Shown here piece after piece: positions 54,972 to 63,358 of a DNA stretch of 64,000 nucleotides. Source of the DNA: Mycolicibacterium neworleansense (lineage in GTDB: Bacteria > Actinomycetota > Actinomycetes > Mycobacteriales > Mycobacteriaceae); assembly GCF_001245615.1 (NCBI RefSeq), contig NZ_CWKH01000002.1, forward strand, positions 124,001 through 188,000, in the 5' to 3' direction. A program made the position numbers and the translations under genes. The notes under the pieces are model-generated. The model made no database searches and was not told the DNA's origin. It saw only the letters and a list, made by a program, of their open reading frames with translations. Positions within the stretch are counted from its first letter, which is position 1, and each line of letters opens with the position of its first letter.

Positions 54972-55823
54972 GTGCCAACGTCACATGACGACGGAACTCC
55001 AATAGCGATGCTCGATCGAGTGGCTTCTCTTCTGGACGTCTTCGATGCGCGACAAGCGCTCTCGCTGGCGGAGATCAGCCGGTATTCAAACGTTCCCCGC
55101 TCGTCAGCTCATCGCATCCTGCAGGGCCTGGTGCAATTGGGTTGGGTCGAACGTCAAGGGGCCAAATACGCGCTCGGACTGAGGATGTTCGAACTCGGCT
55201 CGCAGGCGGTACGGCAGCGTCGCGTCCCCGAAGCGGCACTGCCGGTGATGGCGGACCTGCACCGGCGTACCGGCCTGACGGCACATCTGAGCGTCCTGGC
55301 GGATACGCACGTACTGCACATCGAACGCTTCGGAGGGTGGCCAAGCGAAGACAATCGTTGGCAGGTCGGCTCAAAGCAGCCCGTGGAGCAGAGTGCCGCC
55401 GGACGCGCGCTACTGGCGCAGTTCGACGAGTCGGACTGGCCGGAGTTGCGGTATGCGATGACGTCGCCATACGGAATTCGAAACCGGGCAGAGCTGGATC
55501 GGAACCTGGCCACCGTGCGCGCCCGCGGCGGGGTGGCCATCGATGCCGAGGGGTGCGAGCTGGGCGTCACCGTCGTGGCTGCACCTATCGGGGGGAGCGA
55601 GGGCGGCAACCGGTTCGCGTTGTCGCTGTGCGGACCCGCCAGGACGACACGCGTCGAACCCGTCGCCGCCGCCGTGCACAGCGCGTCGTGGGCCATCTGC
55701 CACAGCCTGTCGCGCGTGCCCCACAACGGCGCCAGACAGGTACGCGCGGCACATCGCACGGTGACGCCGGCCATGATCTATCGGACCGGCGAGACCACTG
55801 TGGCGGCCGCCGGAGGTAGATGA
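54972..55823 (+). CDS. IclR-family regulator
   Basis: A 283-residue IclR protein: winged HTH at about 10-70 (RVASLLDVFDARQALSLAEIS, SSAHRILQGLVQLGWVER) and an IclR effector domain (GLTAHLSVLADTHVLHIERFGG, EQSAAGRALLAQFD, GVAIDAEGCELGVTVVAAPIGG). IclR proteins in catabolic clusters often activate genes upon aromatic ligand binding. GTG 54972 has GGAGG just upstream; the frame is open to 54840 but that overlaps the inverted repeat and promoter. It ends 40 bp from the convergent minus-strand operon. Confidence 0.9.
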   Translation: MPTSHDDGTPIAMLDRVASLLDVFDARQALSLAEISRYSNVPRSSAHRILQGLVQLGWVERQGAKYALGLRMFELGSQAVRQRRVPEAALPVMADLHRRTGLTAHLSVLADTHVLHIERFGGWPSEDNRWQVGSKQPVEQSAAGRALLAQFDESDWPELRYAMTSPYGIRNRAELDRNLATVRARGGVAIDAEGCELGVTVVAAPIGGSEGGNRFALSLCGPARTTRVEPVAAAVHSASWAICHSLSRVPHNGARQVRAAHRTVTPAMIYRTGETTVAAAGGR

Positions 55824-55862
55824 CAAAACCTCAGCGGCGCAGGTACTCCAGGGCACCCATGG

Positions 55863-56636
55863 TCACCAGTCCTGCCAGGGAACGATCGTTTTCAGCGGCG
55901 TTTCGATGACGCATTCTCCGGCCGTCGCCCCGGACGCAGTCTGTTCCAAACACTCAACGATGGACCCGGTGACGCGGACCGGGTCGTCGTCGAGGTAGAG
56001 CAGACGGATCCGCAGTCCGCCGGGCGGATCTGCGGCCGCCACAGAGCGGAGACCGAGCCCGTTGTTCTGGTGATGATCCAGCGCGAACGTCCACGCCCCG
56101 GCCACCCCATCGAGTTCCAGCAGTGCCGGAATCGCCACGCGATCCTCCCATTGGTGATGCTCATGGGTATCGGCGCCAAAGGGTTCGGCAAACCGGGTCA
56201 TCGTCAGGTGCAGCCCCTGATTGGGCCGGTACGGGATGGCACCGGGTGACACCAGCGCAGAGGCCGACGCGTAACCCTTGACCGGCCGGAAGAATGCGAG
56301 CACTGTGCGGCGCACTCCGGGGATCATCGGTCCGCGACCCCACTGGAATGAGTCCGCACCGAGGTGCTCCCACTCACGCACCGATTGTTCGACCGGCGAT
56401 CGAAACCAGTACATCGCGACATAGTCGGTGTCGGCTTGGCCCGGCTCGGCCGTGGAAACCTCACGACAGGCCGCCGGGCGGCTCCACCGGTCACCCCAGG
56501 CGATTCCGGGTAGGGCGAGATTCTCCGGCCGGTGATCCAGTTGATGCCACTCGTTGTAACGTCGGTGTTCCTCGGCTCCACCGCCATCGAGTGCGACGAA
56601 TGAGAAGAACACCAACGGGCATTCGGCAGTGGACAT
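55863..56636 (-). CDS. Protein with two tandem dimeric-barrel-like repeats
   Basis: A 257-residue protein I do not recognise. It appears to be an internal duplication: FFSFVALDGGGAEEHRRYNEW with LPGIAWGDRW in the first half and LHLTMTRFAEPFGADTHEHHQW with LDGVAGAWTF in the second. Each has the strand-helix-strand rhythm of ferredoxin-like alpha/beta barrels (EthD or ABM type). Such a chain could form a single-chain barrel for a hydrophobic ligand. It is the last gene of the minus-strand operon, 9 bases after the SnoaL-like gene; a role in the catabolic pathway is inference. Confidence 0.7.
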   Translation of the reverse strand: MSTAECPLVFFSFVALDGGGAEEHRRYNEWHQLDHRPENLALPGIAWGDRWSRPAACREVSTAEPGQADTDYVAMYWFRSPVEQSVREWEHLGADSFQWGRGPMIPGVRRTVLAFFRPVKGYASASALVSPGAIPYRPNQGLHLTMTRFAEPFGADTHEHHQWEDRVAIPALLELDGVAGAWTFALDHHQNNGLGLRSVAAADPPGGLRIRLLYLDDDPVRVTGSIVECLEQTASGATAGECVIETPLKTIVPWQDW

Positions 56637-56645
56637 GACGGCTTC

Positions 56646-57140
56646 TCAGATCTGCTCGGGGACAGGCGCTCCCGCCAATCCAAGGTTGAGTAGAGTGTGC
56701 GCGTACGGGTTCCCGTTGAGCAACCGGCTGGTACGCGTCGTGATCCTCCACTGTCCTTCTATACGTTCCAGCGCGAAGTGGTTGGCGGTCGCCCGCCAGA
56801 CCCGATACCCGGCCTCGCCGTCGCGTAACAGGACCAGTGATTCGCACACCGCGACAGCTCGGTCCCCGTCGACCGTGACCATCGACGGCCCCAGAAAATG
56901 ACAGCAACCTGAGGCGACGAGATTTTGGTGGTTGGTCGAGCTGACCATGTCGTGCACACCTTTACGCCCGGTCATCAGCCAGTCTTCGACGTCGTACGTA
57001 CCGTCGATCGCCCACATCGCCGCGGCATTGTCGGCGTTACCGGCATCCACGGACGGACCATACGAGGCAAGCAGTTTCGTGATGGCCAGTTCATCTTCGA
57101 GGCGTTGCAGCCGGGTGAGAATCTGCTGTTCGGTGCTCAT
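56646..57140 (-). CDS. SnoaL/NTF2-like protein
   Basis: A 164-residue NTF2-fold protein: LQRLEDELAITKLLASYG at the N-terminus, AAMWAIDGTYDVEDW, VHDMVSSTNHQNLVASGCCHFLG and ERIEGQWRITTRTSRLL. The D and H pattern of the cone-shaped pocket is in line with ring-opening, dehydratase or isomerase members such as SnoaL-4 and ketosteroid-isomerase relatives. The substrate is not readable. The ATG overlaps the LLM gene stop (ATGA). Confidence 0.85.
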   Translation of the reverse strand: MSTEQQILTRLQRLEDELAITKLLASYGPSVDAGNADNAAAMWAIDGTYDVEDWLMTGRKGVHDMVSSTNHQNLVASGCCHFLGPSMVTVDGDRAVAVCESLVLLRDGEAGYRVWRATANHFALERIEGQWRITTRTSRLLNGNPYAHTLLNLGLAGAPVPEQI

Positions 57141-57985
57141 TGTTCCTCCTGAATGTCACGCAGCCTGGCGAGCTGATCGCAGTAATGGCGGGCATTGTCG
57201 GCACGCACAGCACAGGTGATCGCGGTGGCGCCCGCATCCTGCAGCGCCGCTATGGCAGTCCGGGTGCCCGCCGGATCGGCTTCGGGATCCACCGCTGTCG
57301 ACAGCAACACGTCGAACTCGGGCGGCAGGTCGACTCCAGACAACAGAGTCCGCACCTCGCCGGACGCCAGACCGAACGGCATCCACCCGTCGGCCAGCTC
57401 AACCGCGCGCCGCAACGACCCGGCGCTGCGACCACCGACCCAGATCGGCACCCGCTCCTGCTGGGCATGGGGAAGCACCGTCATTCCCTCGTAGGCGTAG
57501 AACGGCCCGCGGTATCGCGGAGTCGCGCTGGACAGTGATGTGCGCAGCGCGCGCAGCGCATCGTCAGCCCGTGCGGCCCGTTGCCTCCAGGGTGCTCCGA
57601 TCAGGCCGAATTCCTCTTCCAGGGAGCCGATTCCGACGCCGAGCACCAAACGGCCGGCACTCACCTTGTCCAAGGTGCCGTAGCGTTTGGCGATCTCCAG
57701 CGGGTGGTGATAGCCAAGGACCAGAACCGATGTCGCCAGCCGGATCCGCCTGGTATGGGCGGCCAGGAAACCCAGGGTGGCCAGCGGGTCCCAGTACACC
57801 GCACCGCGGGTGGCGGCGTCGGCCGAAGGGATCGCGACATGTTCCGAGCAGGTGAGATAGTCAAACCCGAAGTTGTCAGCCGCAGCGGCAATTCGGGCTA
57901 GATCGTCAATCCCGGCTTCGGCCTCCCAAGGCGACGCAACACCGGGAACCTGTACCACCACAGGCGTCGACAGGCCCATCCGCAC
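57137..57985 (-). CDS. LLM-class flavin-dependent oxidoreductase
   Basis: A 282-residue bacterial-luciferase-like oxidoreductase: LSTPVVVQVPGVASPWEAEAG, FDYLTCSEHVAIP, RIRLATSVLVLGYHHPLEIAK and WVGGRSAGSLRRAVELADGWMPFG. In mycobacteria most LLM proteins of this kind use coenzyme F420 or FMN; which one is used here is not clear. GTG 57985 has GGGGGCG eight bases upstream; ATG 57979 is an alternative. It follows the SDR gene by two bases. Confidence 0.87.
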   Translation of the reverse strand: MRMGLSTPVVVQVPGVASPWEAEAGIDDLARIAAAADNFGFDYLTCSEHVAIPSADAATRGAVYWDPLATLGFLAAHTRRIRLATSVLVLGYHHPLEIAKRYGTLDKVSAGRLVLGVGIGSLEEEFGLIGAPWRQRAARADDALRALRTSLSSATPRYRGPFYAYEGMTVLPHAQQERVPIWVGGRSAGSLRRAVELADGWMPFGLASGEVRTLLSGVDLPPEFDVLLSTAVDPEADPAGTRTAIAALQDAGATAITCAVRADNARHYCDQLARLRDIQEEQ

Positions 57986-57987
57986 GG

Positions 57988-58782
57988 TCAGTGCGCCCCC
58001 GCGATGAGCGCCGCGATTGCCCGATGAGTTTCCAGCACCACGCGGCTTCGGTCCGGAGCGCTGTTGGCTTCGGCGCGGTCGGCATTGCCGCCGGCCACCC
58101 ACACCGGGCCATCCGCCAGATGCTCGAGGCCCTCGGCGGCTACCTCGGCGGGCTCGTTGACCAGGATCCCGGGGGCATCGAAGTTCAATCCGACGCGCTC
58201 CATCGCAGGAGTGCGCGTCACACCCAGCACCAGTTCGAGAACGTCGACGTTGCGCTCACGCAGCTCCAGCCACAGGCTTTCGGCGAACATCCGGGAAAAC
58301 GCCTTGGCTCCGGCATAAATGGAGTGCCGCCAGGCGCCCATGTAACCCGAGAGTGAACCGACGATCATGATTCCGCCTCGGCCTCTGTCGGCCATCAACC
58401 TTCCGTAGTGCTGCACCATCTCAAGCATGCGGGTCACGTTGAGATCGGTGACCTTCTGGAACTCGCTCAGGTCGGTGTCGAGGAACAGCTCGTTGCACGT
58501 GCTCGCGCCGGCGTTGTAGATCAACAGCCCCACCTCGAGATCGGCGGTATCCTCGGCGATCCGCGAGACCGACTGCAGATCAAGCAGGTCCACGGATATC
58601 GCGCGCACCTCGACACCGAACTCACGGCACTGGTCGGCGGTGTCCGTCAGCGGTCCCGGTTTGCGGGCGATCAGAACCAGGTTGAACCCGTCCTTCGCGA
58701 GCTGGCGGGCAAACTCGGCGCCCACCCCCTCCGACCCCCCTGCGATGACCGCCCATGGGCCGTATTTGGCCAGATCAGGCAT
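57988..58782 (-). CDS. Short-chain dehydrogenase/reductase
   Basis: A 264-residue classical SDR: cofactor loop GGSEGVGAEFA (a variant of TGxxxGIG), NAGAS, catalytic Ser in VGSLSGYMG and YAGAK (Tyr and Lys). It is complete, unlike the SDR encoded just upstream. It may oxidise or reduce a hydroxy or keto group of the pathway substrate. ATG 58782 is preceded by a strong AGGAGGAG. The C-terminal about 40 residues (NADRAEANSAPDRSRVVLE) extend beyond the fold. Confidence 0.88.
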   Translation of the reverse strand: MPDLAKYGPWAVIAGGSEGVGAEFARQLAKDGFNLVLIARKPGPLTDTADQCREFGVEVRAISVDLLDLQSVSRIAEDTADLEVGLLIYNAGASTCNELFLDTDLSEFQKVTDLNVTRMLEMVQHYGRLMADRGRGGIMIVGSLSGYMGAWRHSIYAGAKAFSRMFAESLWLELRERNVDVLELVLGVTRTPAMERVGLNFDAPGILVNEPAEVAAEGLEHLADGPVWVAGGNADRAEANSAPDRSRVVLETHRAIAALIAGAH

Positions 58783-58790
58783 TGCTCCTC

Positions 58791-59258
58791 CTAACGTTGT
58801 GTAGTTCCGGCGTCGACCACGAGTTGAGTACCGGTGATGTACCGAGCTTGGCCGGAGGCCAGGAACACCGCGGCGTTGGCCACATCGACAGGTTCGACCC
58901 ACGGCACCGGAAGCAGGTTTCGGGCGGTGAGCACCTCGATCGCGTCAGCTTCGGTGGGATTGTCCAGATCTGGCCGAAGCCTCTTGTAAGTGGCGACGTC
59001 GAGCCGGCCCAACGCAGTCACACCCGAACCGACTGCGGATGTGACCTGGGCGAGACTGCTGATATCTGCTGTCCCCATGGCACAGCGCCGGCCACGCAGC
59101 CGTACCCCTTCAGCCGTCTCGCAAAGGTCGTCGACGGCCTCGTGTCGATTGAGCGCGATGACGTCGGCCCCGGCGTCGGCGAAACGTTCACAGTGCACCC
59201 GGCCGGTGCCCCGAGCAGCACCGGTGACCAGGACGACCTGGCCCGTCAGATCCGGCAT
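58791..59258 (-). pseudogene. SDR of mycofactocin-dependent type with its catalytic centre deleted
   Basis: An in-frame 155-residue product, against about 275 for the family. The N-terminal cofactor part is normal (VLVTGAARGTGRVHCERFADAG, up to ALGRLDV), and the C-terminal part is also normal (ATYKRLRPDLDNPTEADAI, LPVPWVEPVDVANAAVFLAS, VDAG). The centre, with NAG, the catalytic Ser and YxxxK, about 115 residues, is missing; the junction is near 58990-58998. The reading frame is kept, so it is either a recent deletion pseudogene or a non-catalytic remnant; an assembly error is also possible. It sits in the operon by a TAATG overlap with the BVMO gene and has no catalytic activity as an SDR. 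Confidence 0.75.
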
Positions 59259-60871
59259 TACGGCGCCTTCAGCAGATCGAACCCCTTGTATCCAGCCGCC
59301 GCTGCCTCGTTGCAGATATCGAGATATGTCCCGAAGCCGCCGATGAACAGCATGAACATCCGGGGCTTGCCGGGCACGTTGGCACCCATGTACCAGGAAT
59401 TGGCCTTGGTGAACAACGTGGCCTCGGCACGCTGGGCGCACTCGGCGATCCAGCTGTCCACTGCATCGGCCGTCGGTTCGATTGCCGCGTAGCTGTTCTG
59501 ATCGATATGGGCGATTGCGTCGGCGATCCAGTTCACGTGCGCTTCGGCATGCAGAACCATGTTGGCCAGTACGGCGGGTGCGCCGGGGCCGGATACCAGG
59601 AACAGGTTGGGGAAGCCATCGGTGCCCAGACCCAGGTACGTACGGGGCCCGTCAGCCCAGTCGTCTGCCAGCTTCTTGCCGTCCCGGCCGACGATCTCGA
59701 TCTTGGCCAATGCACCGGTCATCGCGTCGAACCCGGTCGCCAAGACCAGCGCGTCGATGCCATAGTGCGCATCCGACGTGTTGATACCCAACTCGTCGAT
59801 CGATTCGATCGGCGTCTTGCGGACACTCACAAGCTCGACGTTGGGTCGGTTGAACGTCTGAAAGTAGTTGGTGTCGGTGCAGATCCGTTTGGTACCGATC
59901 GGATGGTCGTTGGGGATCAGCGCCTCGGCGAGCGCTGGGTCGTTGATGACGGCACGGATTTTGTTCTCGTAGAACTTGCGGGCCTCTTCGTTGGCTTCCA
60001 GAGAGACCATCTGATCGCTGAACGTCTTCGAGAACAGCACACCGCCCAACTCCCAACGCTTCTCGAACGCGTCGTGGCGCTCTTGAGGCGTCGCTTCCAT
60101 GGTGAGCTTGGGATGTGCGACATATGGGGATCCGCCGCCGCTGCGCCACGACATCCGGCGCCGCTCGGCGTAGTTGGCCTTGATGTCGGCGATCTCATCC
60201 GCCGTGAGCGGCCGGTTACCGGCCGGCACACTGTAGTTCGGGGTGCGCTGAAATACGTAGAGCCGTTCGGCTTGTTCGGCGATGATCGGGATGGACTGGA
60301 TACCAGATGATCCGGTGCCGATGACGGCGACGCGCTTGCCGGTGAAATCCACACTCTCATGGGGCCAATGGGCTGTGTGGTAGACGTCCCCGGCGAAGGT
60401 GTCCAGGCCCGGGAAGTCAGGTGTCATCGCGGCCGACAGCGGCCCGGTGGCCATCACCACGAACCGTGCGTCCACGGATTCACCGGTGTCAGTCGTGATG
60501 GTCCAGCGCAGCGTCTGCTCATCGAGCACTGCCGAACTCACCCTTGTCTCGAAAGTGATGTCACGACGCAGTTCGAGCTTGTCGGCGACCCAGTTGATGT
60601 ACGTCAGAATTTCCGCCTGGGTGGCGTACTTCTCGGTCCAGGTCCACTCTTGCTGGAGTTCGTCGGAGAACGAGAAGCAGTAGTCAACGCTCTCGACGTC
60701 ACAACGCGCGCCCGGGTAGCGGTTGAAGTACCACGTGCCACCCACTTCTGGCGCTGCCTCGAAGACGCGCACCGACAGGCCTTGCGACCGGAACTTGTGC
60801 AACGCGTACAGGCCGCCGAAGCCGGCGCCCACCACTACAACATCCACGACGCTCTTCGATCCACTGCTCAC
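59258..60871 (-). CDS. Type I Baeyer-Villiger monooxygenase (CHMO-like)
   Basis: A 537-residue flavoprotein of typical cyclohexanone-monooxygenase length. GAGFGGLYALHKF (about 15-27, FAD), GGTWYFNRYPGARCDVES, the Baeyer-Villiger fingerprint FAGDVYHTAHW and the NADPH motif GTGSSGIQSIP are all present, as is LATGFDAMTGAL in the C-terminal half. It should oxidise a cyclic ketone to a lactone. It is the first gene of the six-gene minus-strand operon, divergent from the KshB-like gene across 131 bp. GTG 60871 is used; the longer frame is in the promoter region. Confidence 0.93.
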   Translation of the reverse strand: MSSGSKSVVDVVVVGAGFGGLYALHKFRSQGLSVRVFEAAPEVGGTWYFNRYPGARCDVESVDYCFSFSDELQQEWTWTEKYATQAEILTYINWVADKLELRRDITFETRVSSAVLDEQTLRWTITTDTGESVDARFVVMATGPLSAAMTPDFPGLDTFAGDVYHTAHWPHESVDFTGKRVAVIGTGSSGIQSIPIIAEQAERLYVFQRTPNYSVPAGNRPLTADEIADIKANYAERRRMSWRSGGGSPYVAHPKLTMEATPQERHDAFEKRWELGGVLFSKTFSDQMVSLEANEEARKFYENKIRAVINDPALAEALIPNDHPIGTKRICTDTNYFQTFNRPNVELVSVRKTPIESIDELGINTSDAHYGIDALVLATGFDAMTGALAKIEIVGRDGKKLADDWADGPRTYLGLGTDGFPNLFLVSGPGAPAVLANMVLHAEAHVNWIADAIAHIDQNSYAAIEPTADAVDSWIAECAQRAEATLFTKANSWYMGANVPGKPRMFMLFIGGFGTYLDICNEAAAAGYKGFDLLKAP

Positions 60872-61002
60872 ACGGCGTACGGTAGGCGCGCGTCGTGGGC
60901 CCGGCCGCTGCGATTCCCGGTGACCGGACGCCTTACCCTGCCCTCCCAACCACTGGAATCGGCGGGTTGCCCCATCGGCTTCGTCAGCCAGAATCTCGGC
61001 CC

Positions 61003-62064
61003 ATGACCGACGCGAGCCTCCACACCAGACGGAGCGTCCTTGTCACGGTGGCCGATGTCATCGATGAAAGCCCTGACGCCCGTTCTCTGGTCTTCACCGT
61101 CCCCGGGGACCAGCAGGAGCGATTTTCCTATCGGCCCGGACAATTCCTGACGCTGCGGGTGCCAAGCGACCTGACCGGCTCGGTGGCCCGGTGCTACTCG
61201 CTGGCGAGCTCGCCGCACACGGACCCCGCACCCAAGGTGACCGTCAAACGCACCGCCGACGGGTACGGTTCGAATTGGTTGTGCGACAACATCAAAGTGG
61301 GCGACACCATCGAAGTGCTGCCCCCAGCTGGACTGTTCACCCCGGCAAGCCTCGATGCCGACTTCCTCTTGTGGGCTGCCGGCAGTGGAATCACGCCGGT
61401 GATGTCGATCCTCAAATCGGTCTTGTCGGCAGGTACCGGCCGGGTGGTCCTGTGCTACGCCAACCGCGACGAACGCTCGGTGATCTTCGCCGGCGAACTC
61501 CGCGAACTCGCCGCTCGCTACGCGGGCCGGCTGACCGTGCTGCACTGGCTGGAATCGATCCAGGGCCTGCCGACCCGGGCCCAGCTGAGCGGCTTCACCA
61601 AGGGCGTGTTCGGGACCGCCGGCTTCGAAGCATTCGTCTGCGGGCCGGCACCGTTCATGGCGGTCATCAAGGAGACACTCGCCGAGGCTGGTATCCCGAG
61701 GGAGCGGATCCACCTCGAGGTGTTCCAGTCGCTGTCCGGCGATCCGTTCGGCGACGACACCGGCGCAGGAGCAACGGCTTCCGACGAGAACGACGCCGCC
61801 GCGCTTCAGGTCGACCTGGACGGCACCAGTCACCGGCTGAGGTGGCCGCGCCAGGCAACGCTGGTCGATGTGCTGATTCGCTCCGGTGTCGATGTCCCGT
61901 ATTCCTGCAAAGAGGGACAGTGCGGATCGTGCGCGGCCACGGTGATACGGGGCGATGTGGACATGTCCGTCAGCGACATCTTGGATCCCGAGGACCTCGC
62001 GGACGGCATCATCCTCGGCTGCCAGGCGCGGCCGGCCTCCGACGACATCCACATCGAATTCTGA
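61003..62064 (+). CDS. KshB-like ferredoxin reductase (FAD, NAD and [2Fe-2S])
   Basis: A 353-residue class IB-type oxygenase reductase: FAD-binding RCYSLAS, NAD-binding GSGITPVMSIL and a C-terminal plant-type [2Fe-2S] domain with CKEGQCGSC (CxxxxCxxC) and a fourth Cys in ILGCQARP. It matches the layout of KshB/HmpX, which feeds electrons to the Rieske oxygenase KshA in steroid 9-alpha-hydroxylation; related reductases serve phenylacetyl-CoA oxygenase. No oxygenase alpha subunit lies in this window. ATG 61003 is used. It is the first gene of the plus-strand series with the HsaA-like and HsaC-like genes. Confidence 0.9.
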   Translation: MTDASLHTRRSVLVTVADVIDESPDARSLVFTVPGDQQERFSYRPGQFLTLRVPSDLTGSVARCYSLASSPHTDPAPKVTVKRTADGYGSNWLCDNIKVGDTIEVLPPAGLFTPASLDADFLLWAAGSGITPVMSILKSVLSAGTGRVVLCYANRDERSVIFAGELRELAARYAGRLTVLHWLESIQGLPTRAQLSGFTKGVFGTAGFEAFVCGPAPFMAVIKETLAEAGIPRERIHLEVFQSLSGDPFGDDTGAGATASDENDAAALQVDLDGTSHRLRWPRQATLVDVLIRSGVDVPYSCKEGQCGSCAATVIRGDVDMSVSDILDPEDLADGIILGCQARPASDDIHIEF

Positions 62065-62162
62065 GCCGGTGGTCGGCACGTTTCCACTGACCGGGATTGG
62101 CTCCCGCCACCGGGATCAAAGCGGTACACCATCAGTACAGCCCTCGACGATAGGACCGAACA

Positions 62163-63344
62163 ATGACTGAGCGCGTAATCGACCGGGTGCGCGACATCGC
62201 CGACCAGCTGCGCCACCAGGGCGCCGAGGCCGAGAAGATCGGCAAGCTCACCGATGAGACCGTCAAGATGATGAAGTCGGCGGGCAACATCCGCCTCCTG
62301 CAGCCGAAGGCTCACGGCGGCCTGGAGGTCCATCCGCGGGAGTTCGCCGAGACCGTGATGGCAACCGCGGCATTGGACCCATCGGCCGGGTGGATCAACG
62401 GCGTGGTGGGGGTGCACCCGTACCAGCTGGCCTACGCCGACCCCAAGGTTGCCGCCGAGATCTGGGCTGACGACGTCGACACCTGGGTCGCATCTCCCTA
62501 CGCGCCCCAAGGGGTGGCCAAGCCTGTCGACGGAGGCTACATCTTCAACGGCCGCTGGCAGTTCAGCTCGGGCACCGATCACTGTGACTGGATCTTCCTG
62601 GGCGCGATGCTCGGGGACGCTGAGGGCAAGCCGCTGATGCCGCCGCAGATGCTGCACATGATCCTGCCGCGTTCGGACTACGAGATCGTTGAGGACTCGT
62701 GGAATGTAGTGGGACTGCGGGGAACCGGCTCCAAGGACGTAATCGTCAAGGATGCGTTCGTGCCGTCCTACCGGACGATGGACGCGACGAAGGTGATGGA
62801 CGGTACCGCTCAGCGTGAGGCCGGGATGACCGACACCCTCTATCTGATGCCGTGGTCGACGATGTTCCCGCTCGGGATCAGTTCTGCGACCATCGGCATC
62901 GCCGAGGGCGCACTGGCCGCTGCACTCGACTACCAACGCGAGCGGGTCAACTCCAGCGGCGTCGCGATCAAAGACGATCCCTACGTGATGTACGCGATCG
63001 GCGAGGCCGCAGCGGACATCAACGCCGCCCGCCAGGAATTGCTGGCCAACGTCGACCGCATCTACGAGATTGTCGAGTCGGGCCGGGACGTCTCCTTCGA
63101 GGATCGTGCCGCAGGCCGGCGCACCCAGGTCCGCGCGGTGTGGCGAGCGGTTTCCGCGGTCGACGAGATCTTCGCACGCTGCGGCGGCAATGCAGCCCGG
63201 ATGGACAAACCGCTGCAACGCTATTGGCGCGATGTGCACGTCGGCCAGGCGCACGCCATCCACGTCCCCGGGACGGTCTATCACGCTTCCGCTCTGAGTT
63301 CGTTGGGCGTGGATCCCCAGGGTCCGCTGCGGGCGATGATCTGA
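62163..63344 (+). CDS. HsaA-like flavin-dependent monooxygenase (acyl-CoA dehydrogenase fold)
   Basis: A 393-residue protein of the acyl-CoA-dehydrogenase fold that matches HsaA, the oxygenase subunit that ortho-hydroxylates 3-HSA in steroid ring degradation: IRLLQPKAHGGLEV, GWINGVVGVHPYQLA, SSGTDHCDWIFLGAM, VGLRGTGSKDVIV and RYWRDVHVGQAHAIH. A small flavin reductase partner (HsaB) is not in the window; it may lie beyond. ATG 62163 follows AGGACC; the spacer of 98 bp behind the KshB-like gene may hold its own promoter. Confidence 0.9.
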   Translation: MTERVIDRVRDIADQLRHQGAEAEKIGKLTDETVKMMKSAGNIRLLQPKAHGGLEVHPREFAETVMATAALDPSAGWINGVVGVHPYQLAYADPKVAAEIWADDVDTWVASPYAPQGVAKPVDGGYIFNGRWQFSSGTDHCDWIFLGAMLGDAEGKPLMPPQMLHMILPRSDYEIVEDSWNVVGLRGTGSKDVIVKDAFVPSYRTMDATKVMDGTAQREAGMTDTLYLMPWSTMFPLGISSATIGIAEGALAAALDYQRERVNSSGVAIKDDPYVMYAIGEAAADINAARQELLANVDRIYEIVESGRDVSFEDRAAGRRTQVRAVWRAVSAVDEIFARCGGNAARMDKPLQRYWRDVHVGQAHAIHVPGTVYHASALSSLGVDPQGPLRAMI

Positions 63345-63358
63345 GAGGAGACAACTAC

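Noticed and set aside
60917..60927. CCGGTGACCGG palindrome in the BVMO/KshB-like divergent spacer
   Set aside because: Too short and too GC-typical to separate from chance in this genome.
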